A DNA stretch of 64,000 nucleotides, taken from contig NZ_MWZD01000024.1 in assembly GCF_002982315.1 (NCBI RefSeq), positions 1-64,000 of the forward strand. Reading direction: 5' to 3'. The notes beneath the pieces were generated by a model, which was not told the origin of the DNA, did no database searches, and saw nothing but the letters and a program-made list of their open reading frames with translations. This document shows, piece after piece, positions 59,920-64,000 of this stretch. Numbering within the stretch: the first letter of the stretch is position 1; each line of letters starts with the position of its first letter. This DNA is from Leucobacter massiliensis (GTDB taxonomy: Bacteria > Actinomycetota > Actinomycetes > Actinomycetales > Microbacteriaceae). Both the position numbers and the translations under genes were made by a program.

Positions 59920-59991
59920 GCGTACAGGATCCCGGGCCGGCCGCGCAAGCGGTAGACCTTTGACAGCCCCGAGCGATCTACTGTACGCATG
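59917..59991. promoter_or_regulatory. 11-bp inverted repeat spanning both start codons of ligD and ku
   Basis: CATGCGTACAG (59917-59927) and CTGTACGCATG (59981-59991) are perfect inverted copies, so both genes begin with CTGTACGC-ATG. A TTG box stands exactly 23 bases before each ATG (TTGACA at 59960-59965 for ku; TTGCGC on the minus strand at 59948-59943 for ligD). The symmetry suggests a shared control element. Confidence 0.6.
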
Positions 59992-60888
59992 CGTGCGATC
60001 TGGAGCGGGGCGATCACCTTCGGACTAGTCAATGTGCCGGTCAAGCTGTACAGCGCCACTGAGGACCATGATGTCGAGCTGCATCAGGTGCACGACCGCG
60101 ACGGCGGCAGGATCCGGTACCAGCGCCGCTGCGAGGTCTGCGGCGAGGTCGTGGAGTACGCGCACATCGACAAGGCCTACGCCGAGGACGACGAGACGAT
60201 CGTGCTGACCCGGGAGGATCTCGCCTCGATCCCGCAGGAGCGCGACCGTGAGATCTCCGTCGTGGAGTTCGTGCCATCCGATCAGATCGACCCGATGCTC
60301 TTCGAGCGCAGTTACTACCTGGAGCCGAGCGGCAAGACGACGAAGGCGTACGTGCTGCTGCGCCGCACCCTGGAGCAGACGGACCGCACTGCGATCGTGG
60401 AGTTCGCACTGCGCCAGAAGACGCGGCTCGCCGCGCTGCGCGTGCGCGGGGACGTGCTGCTGCTGCAGACCCTGCTGTGGCCTGACGAGGTGCGCGACGC
60501 CGAGTTCCCGGCGCTCGATCAGCGGGTGCGCATCAGCCAGAAGGAGCTGCAGCTGTCCGCCTCGCTCGTGAAGAGCTTCTCGGGCGATTTCGAGCCGGAC
60601 CGCTTCCATGACGAATATCAGGAGCAGCTGCGGGAGCTGATCGAGGCGAAGCGACGGGCGGGGGACGCGCTCGACACCGAGGAGACCTTCGGTGACCCCG
60701 GCGACGACGAGGGCGGCGAGGTCATCGACCTCATGGAGGCGCTCAAGCAGAGCGTGCAGAAGTCGCGGGCCGCGAAGAAGCGCGGACGCGCGAAGAGCGC
60801 GAGCGGGTCTCGGTCGGGCGCGTCACAGCGCTCCTCCGGGGGATCCCGGGCTGCGTCGGGCTCGCGTCGCCGCAAGAAGGAGGCGTGA
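59989..60888 (+). CDS. ku: Ku DNA end-binding protein
   Basis: A 299-residue Ku that binds double-strand ends as a dimer and recruits LigD. The N terminus MRAIWSGAITFGLVNVPVKL is diagnostic. The bridge region contains RRCEVCGEVVEY, with a Cys pair. FALRQKTRLAALR and VKSFSGDFEPDRFHDEY are conserved core segments. From about 255 a Lys/Arg/Ser-rich tail resembles the basic C-terminal extension of mycobacterial Ku, which binds DNA. The ATG at 59989 starts the homology and lies in the inverted repeat shared with ligD. Confidence 0.93.
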   Translation: MRAIWSGAITFGLVNVPVKLYSATEDHDVELHQVHDRDGGRIRYQRRCEVCGEVVEYAHIDKAYAEDDETIVLTREDLASIPQERDREISVVEFVPSDQIDPMLFERSYYLEPSGKTTKAYVLLRRTLEQTDRTAIVEFALRQKTRLAALRVRGDVLLLQTLLWPDEVRDAEFPALDQRVRISQKELQLSASLVKSFSGDFEPDRFHDEYQEQLRELIEAKRRAGDALDTEETFGDPGDDEGGEVIDLMEALKQSVQKSRAAKKRGRAKSASGSRSGASQRSSGGSRAASGSRRRKKEA

Positions 60889-60926
60889 CGCGGGAGGCAT
60901 CCGGAGATCGGGGAGCTCCCGCGTCA
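60886..60926 (+). terminator. hairpin terminator overlapping the ku stop codon
   Basis: TGACGCGGGAG (60886-60896), which begins with the ku stop codon, pairs with CTCCCGCGTCA (60916-60926): an 11-bp perfect stem with a 19-nt loop. The small gene at 60949-61377 converges on it. Confidence 0.75.
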
Positions 60927-60948
60927 CGCGTCCCTCACGACCGCGGGC

Positions 60949-61377
60949 TCAGTCGACCGGGTCGAGGGAGATGATGTCCTCATCGCGCTGATCGTCCCGG
61001 GTCTGCTTGATCCGGCGCGCCTCGTCCCGGGTCTCCATCACGTCGGCGCTCTCCCCGGGCTCCAGATCTGCGCCGTCCGAGGCGGGCACGGGGCCGTCGC
61101 CGCCCGCCAGCGGCTCGGGCTGGGTGTTGGACCGCGCGCCGTCGAGGCTCGGCCGATCGGCGGCTCCGGGCGCCGCGTCGTGGGCTTTGCGCGCCGCGCT
61201 CGGGGCGTCGGCGGCGTCGGGTCCGGTCTTGCCGACGTGGGCGGTCTCCTCGGGGACGGACTCCTCGACCGAGTCGGGTGCGGTCGCGGTCGGCTCCGTC
61301 ACGGGGACGTCCTCACGGCGGGCCGGATCCTGGGTGGGATCCTCGATTCCGCGGTCCTGCTCGCGTTCGGCGTTCAT
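60949..61377 (-). CDS. acidic intrinsically disordered protein, hypothetical
   Basis: A 142-residue protein rich in Asp, Glu, Ala and Pro, with no hydrophobic core, cysteine or recognisable domain. It starts MNAEREQDRGIEDPTQ and ends RDDQRDEDIISLDPVD. Its composition fits a hydrophilic stress protein or a linker-like regulator. It converges on ku across 60 bases. The codon third-position bias fits the neighbours, so I take it as a gene, but its function is unknown. Confidence 0.5.
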   Translation of the reverse strand: MNAEREQDRGIEDPTQDPARREDVPVTEPTATAPDSVEESVPEETAHVGKTGPDAADAPSAARKAHDAAPGAADRPSLDGARSNTQPEPLAGGDGPVPASDGADLEPGESADVMETRDEARRIKQTRDDQRDEDIISLDPVD

Positions 61378-61778
61378 GTCGATCGTTCCTCCTCCGGGTG
61401 GTGATCGGGTGCGGCCCGGGCTTCCGGGTCCGCTGCGTGCGGTGTCGATCCGGCGCGCGCTCCGAGCCTAGAAGCGGCGGCGCGGCCCGGGCAGGGGCTT
61501 GCCGTGCGGACCGGCGCCCGGTAGCGGGTGCGGGAGTCGCGGCGCGAGCGGGCGCAGCGGGCGGGGACCCGGTTCTCCCTGGGATGGGGCGCGGTCCTGG
61601 GCGCGAGGCGCGGTCGCGGTCGCGGGGGCGGCGGGGCCGGCCCGGCGGGCCGTCTGTCAAGCCCTTGCGGGTCCCGCCCGTGCGGGGGAGTATCGAGGTG
61701 GCGTCGTCGTGTCACAATGGGGTGCGCGGTGACGTCACGTCGGGATCGCCGAGCAGGATCGAAGCCGAGGGGGGCACC
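61378..61778. other. 401-base divergent gap
   Basis: This lies between the acidic protein gene (minus) and the SRPBCC gene (plus). The middle is a GC-rich low-complexity stretch (61495-61660). GTGACGTCAC at 61729-61738 is a perfect 10-bp palindrome 40 bases before the SRPBCC start and could be an operator. I see no supported gene. Confidence 0.4.
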
Positions 61779-62216
61779 GTGGCCAGGAACAGCCGACGAT
61801 TCCGGTGTTCGGCGGAGACCGTGTTCCGGGTGCTGGGGGATGCCTGGCTCTACCCCGGCTGGGTGGTCGGGGCATCCCGGATGCGCGATGTGGACGAGGC
61901 CTGGCCCGAGCCGGGCTCGCGGCTGCGGCACTCCGTGGGGGTGTGGCCGCTGCTGCTCGACGACTCCACGAGCGTGCGCGAGTGGGATCCGCCCCGCCGC
62001 ATGATCCTGCGGGCGCGGGGCTGGCCGCTGGGTGAGGCGACGGTCACCTTCACGGTGGAGCCCGACGGCGAGGAGTGCCTCGTGCACATGCACGAGGTGG
62101 CCGTGCGGGGTCCCGGCACGCTGATCCCGCGGTGGATCGCCGATCCGGTGATCCGCTGGCGCAATCGCGAGTCGCTGAAGCGCCTCGCCTACCTCGCAGA
62201 AGGCGGCGCCCGCTAG
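61779..62216 (+). CDS. SRPBCC-family protein
   Basis: A 145-residue START/Bet v1-like small-molecule-binding protein. The fold can be followed from ARNSRRFRCSAETVFRVLGD through VVGASRMRDVDEAWPEPGSR to VHMHEVAVRGPGTLIPRW and the C-terminal helix RNRESLKRLAYLAE. Its ligand is unknown. The start is the GTG at 61779, preceded by GAGGGGGG; the longer open frame upstream is low-complexity and not homologous. It is the first of two SRPBCC genes in this stretch. Confidence 0.75.
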   Translation: MARNSRRFRCSAETVFRVLGDAWLYPGWVVGASRMRDVDEAWPEPGSRLRHSVGVWPLLLDDSTSVREWDPPRRMILRARGWPLGEATVTFTVEPDGEECLVHMHEVAVRGPGTLIPRWIADPVIRWRNRESLKRLAYLAEGGAR

Positions 62217-62317
62217 CACCCGCGCCCCCGCCCGCCACGGGAGCGTTGCGCAAGGGCCTTGTGAGGGGCGCCGGGGGCGCGTGAGGCAGGGTGGAGCCGA
62301 GTGGAAGGAGAGAGCAC

Positions 62318-62698
62318 ATGCAGCATGACGGCGAGCATCCCGCGCCCGAGATGGGCGCCCGCCCCGATCCGACGAAGGTCACGAATCAGGCAGCCCTGCA
62401 ACGCTCCAGCGGCACCGTGTGGATCGTCATGGGAGGGCTGTTCCTGCTCGCGGCGCTCGTGCCGCTGGGCGCCTTCGCCTTCGCCGGCAGCGGGCGATCC
62501 GCGGGCCTTGCGATACCCGTCGGGGTGGTGCTGATCGTCCTGTACCTCGCCCTGCTCCTCGCGCGCCTCACGATCGCGCAGCGCCGGGCCCGCTTGCGGG
62601 TCATGGCGGCGAGCATGCTCACCATGGCGGTCGTGGCCCTGATCGGCGTCGCAAGCTGCGCGTGGATCGAGGCGGCGGCCGGCGCAGCGGCCGGCTGA
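62318..62698 (+). CDS. small integral membrane protein, hypothetical
   Basis: A 126-residue protein with a polar N terminus of about 38 residues (MQHDGEHPAPEMGARPDPTK) and three predicted membrane helices: VWIVMGGLFLLAALVPLGAF, AIPVGVVLIVLYLALLLARL, and ASMLTMAVVALIGVASCAWI. A basic loop (AQRRARLRV) lies between helices two and three. The ATG at 62318 follows GGAAGGAGAG, a strong ribosome site. I do not recognise a family; its size and layout resemble actinobacterial membrane proteins of unknown function. Confidence 0.7.
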   Translation: MQHDGEHPAPEMGARPDPTKVTNQAALQRSSGTVWIVMGGLFLLAALVPLGAFAFAGSGRSAGLAIPVGVVLIVLYLALLLARLTIAQRRARLRVMAASMLTMAVVALIGVASCAWIEAAAGAAAG

Positions 62699-62829
62699 GC
62701 CGCGCGAGACGCCCGGAGGCGGAGCCGGGCGATACTCGCATCCTCCGGTGGCCGTCAACCCCGCTGTTTCGGGAGCCGCACGCTCTTAGGGTGGGTCGCA
62801 CACATCCCGAGATGAAGGAGTGATCGCCC

Positions 62830-63315
62830 ATGCACACCGTCACCAGCGACATCGACGTGAACGCGCCGGTCCGCACCGTCTACGACCAGTGGACCCAGTT
62901 CGAGGACTTCCCGGCATTCATGTCCGGCGTGGAGGAGGTCCGCCAGCTCGACGACACGACGACGCACTGGAAGGTCAAGGTCGGGGGAGTCGAGCGCGAG
63001 TTCCAGGCGCGGATCACCGAGCAGCTCCCCGACGAGCGGATCGCCTGGCGCAGCCTCAGCGGCCCGCAGCACGCCGGCGTCGTGACCTTCCACCGGCTCA
63101 GCGACGATCAGACGCGGGTGCGTCTACAGCTCGAGTGGGAGCCCGAGGGCTTCGTCGAGCACGTCGGAGCGGCGCTGCACATCGACAACGCGCGCGTCGG
63201 CGAGGATCTGCGGGAGTTCGCGCGGCTGCTCGAGTCGAACGGCTTCGCCACGGGCGCCTGGCGCGGATCCGTCGACCGCCCCGACAGCACCGGCGGCGCA
63301 CCCGCCGCGCCGTGA
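62830..63315 (+). CDS. SRPBCC-family protein, cyclase/dehydrase-like
   Basis: A 161-residue protein of the polyketide cyclase/dehydrase (Coq10-like) branch of SRPBCC. VTSDIDVNAPVRTVYDQWTQ begins the fold, FEDFPAFMSGVEEVRQLDD and ERIAWRSLSG are typical, and the fold closes with a long C-terminal helix (VGEDLREFARLLES). Relatives are common in actinobacteria beside stress proteins. The ATG at 62830 lies after AAGGAGTGATCGCCC. A short disordered tail follows residue 140. Confidence 0.82.
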   Translation: MHTVTSDIDVNAPVRTVYDQWTQFEDFPAFMSGVEEVRQLDDTTTHWKVKVGGVEREFQARITEQLPDERIAWRSLSGPQHAGVVTFHRLSDDQTRVRLQLEWEPEGFVEHVGAALHIDNARVGEDLREFARLLESNGFATGAWRGSVDRPDSTGGAPAAP

Positions 63316-63405
63316 GCCGCCCCGCCCGTCTCATCCGCTGCGGGCGAGGCGGCTGCCGGGCGATCGACGCGCCGGCTGACACCCCAAGACTCCGAGGAGG
63401 CACGC

Positions 63406-63633
63406 ATGGCCCAGCCCTGGGAACCCAATGACGAGAAGGACGAGAACGAAGAGCTCGCCATCACCGAGCACCGTGACGCCGCCGAGCCGGCGGTGACCGC
63501 CGAGGACGAGCAGGCGGTGGAGGTCGCCGAGCCCGACCCCCGCGCCGCGCTCGACGCCCTCGGGGAGGACGTGGCGTCCTCCCCGGCGCGGCGCGGGCAC
63601 GAGGACCCGGAGATCAGCGCCGAGCGGGGCTGA
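63406..63633 (+). CDS. small acidic hydrophilic protein, hypothetical
   Basis: A 75-residue protein, strongly acidic (DEKDENEELAITEH; EVAEPDPRAALDALGED) and without a hydrophobic core. The ATG at 63406 follows GAGGAGGCACGC, a good ribosome site, 91 bases after the SRPBCC gene, so it may be on the same transcript. Like the protein at 60949-61377 it looks disordered. Its stop codon is immediately adjacent to the stop codon of the minus-strand dehydrogenase gene. Confidence 0.6.
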   Translation: MAQPWEPNDEKDENEELAITEHRDAAEPAVTAEDEQAVEVAEPDPRAALDALGEDVASSPARRGHEDPEISAERG

Positions 63634-64000
63634 TCACGGCCAGGAGGGCTCCTCCTCGGGGCAGATGACGAGCTCCCGCACCTCGCAGTGCGGGGGCTGC
63701 TGCAGGGCGAAGATCACGGAACGCGCCACGTCCGAGGGCTCGTTGAGCTGGGCGTCCGGCGCGGGCCGGTACGCCTCCGGCCGGTCGTCGAAGAAGCGGG
63801 TGCGCATGCCGGCCGGGATCAGCGTCGTCACCCCGAGGCGGCCCGCGGTCTCGGCGGCGAGGGCGCGGGAGAAGCCGAGCACCCCGAACTTCGAGGCGCA
63901 GTACGCGGTCGCCTCCGGCAGGGCGCGCAGCGCGAGCGAGGAGGCGACGGTCACGATCCGGCCGTGGCCGCGCAGGACGTGGGGGAGCGCCGCGCGCACC
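63634..64000 (-). CDS. short-chain dehydrogenase/reductase, C-terminal part, cut by the window edge
   Basis: The last 122 or so residues of a short-chain dehydrogenase; the N terminus with the NAD(P) motif lies beyond the window. The catalytic Ser is in RIVTVASSLAL, and the Tyr-x-x-x-Lys pair is in ATAYCASKFGVLGFSRALAAE. LIPAGMRTRFFDDRP follows the substrate loop. The substrate is unknown. The gene ends tail to tail with the acidic protein gene, with no bases between the two stop codons. Confidence 0.85.
   Translation of the reverse strand, partial: VRAALPHVLRGHGRIVTVASSLALRALPEATAYCASKFGVLGFSRALAAETAGRLGVTTLIPAGMRTRFFDDRPEAYRPAPDAQLNEPSDVARSVIFALQQPPHCEVRELVICPEEEPSWP

Overview
The window is a GC-rich (about 70%) bacterial chromosome segment. 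LigD/Ku end joining, Ku and LigD of mycobacterial domain order, an LPXTG wall protein, a DUF4349 lipoprotein, a Ski2-like helicase and a TM0106-type RecB/helicase protein point to a high-GC actinomycete, most like the Microbacteriaceae (Leucobacter/Microbacterium type). That placement is an inference from gene families, not a measured phylogeny. I see no prophage, insertion sequence, CRISPR array or rRNA. There is one tRNA (Gln, CTG). The left edge is almost certainly a contig end: bases 1-46 read like a degraded, duplicated Nextera adapter followed by 17 C.

Aromatic catabolism, 0.1-20.5 kb. A minus-strand hpa-type block encodes the lower homoprotocatechuate pathway: hpaH, hpaI, an hpaG-RraA fusion, a GntR repressor and hpaE. 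Two identical 12-bp palindromes sit upstream of hpaH and of the fusion gene and are the likely GntR operators. After a DEAD-box RNA helicase come an aldehyde dehydrogenase and a GMC oxidoreductase (divergent) with an AraC regulator; a pair of direct repeats 21 bp apart lies between the two enzymes. A truncated AbiEi-like gene bracketed by a palindromic repeat follows. Then come a TPP enzyme, an IclR regulator and, divergent from it, a 3-hydroxybenzoate 4-monooxygenase (MobA-like). A succinate-semialdehyde dehydrogenase at 19.1-20.5 kb could consume the product of HpaI.

Housekeeping and transport, 20.6-42.8 kb. An APC permease, an ABM-domain membrane protein, a DUF4349 lipoprotein, an MFS exporter with a leaderless promoter and operator, an RhlE-like helicase, a GNAT-AAA+ fusion, a 1237-residue nuclease-helicase overlapping an aminotransferase, alanine dehydrogenase divergent from its Lrp/AsnC regulator, a Na+/H+ antiporter, an AlkZ-like protein, an Old Yellow Enzyme and an ABC exporter.

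Nucleic acid and envelope genes, 42.9-64 kb. A DUF2130 nuclease-like gene overlaps a Ski2-like helicase gene. A GH18/CBM protein is divergent from a processive family-2 glycosyltransferase. Then come deoC, a Ppx/GppA phosphatase, an LPXTG protein, tRNA-Gln, a VapBC pair, an FMN reductase and the divergent ligD/ku pair, which share an 11-bp inverted repeat covering both start codons. A run of small acidic, membrane and SRPBCC proteins and a truncated short-chain dehydrogenase end the window.

The candidates for little-described biology are the GNAT-AAA+ fusion, the DUF2130/Ski2 overlap pair, the polysaccharide synthase/hydrolase pair, the HpaG-RraA fusion and the palindromic repeat tied to a broken AbiEi gene.
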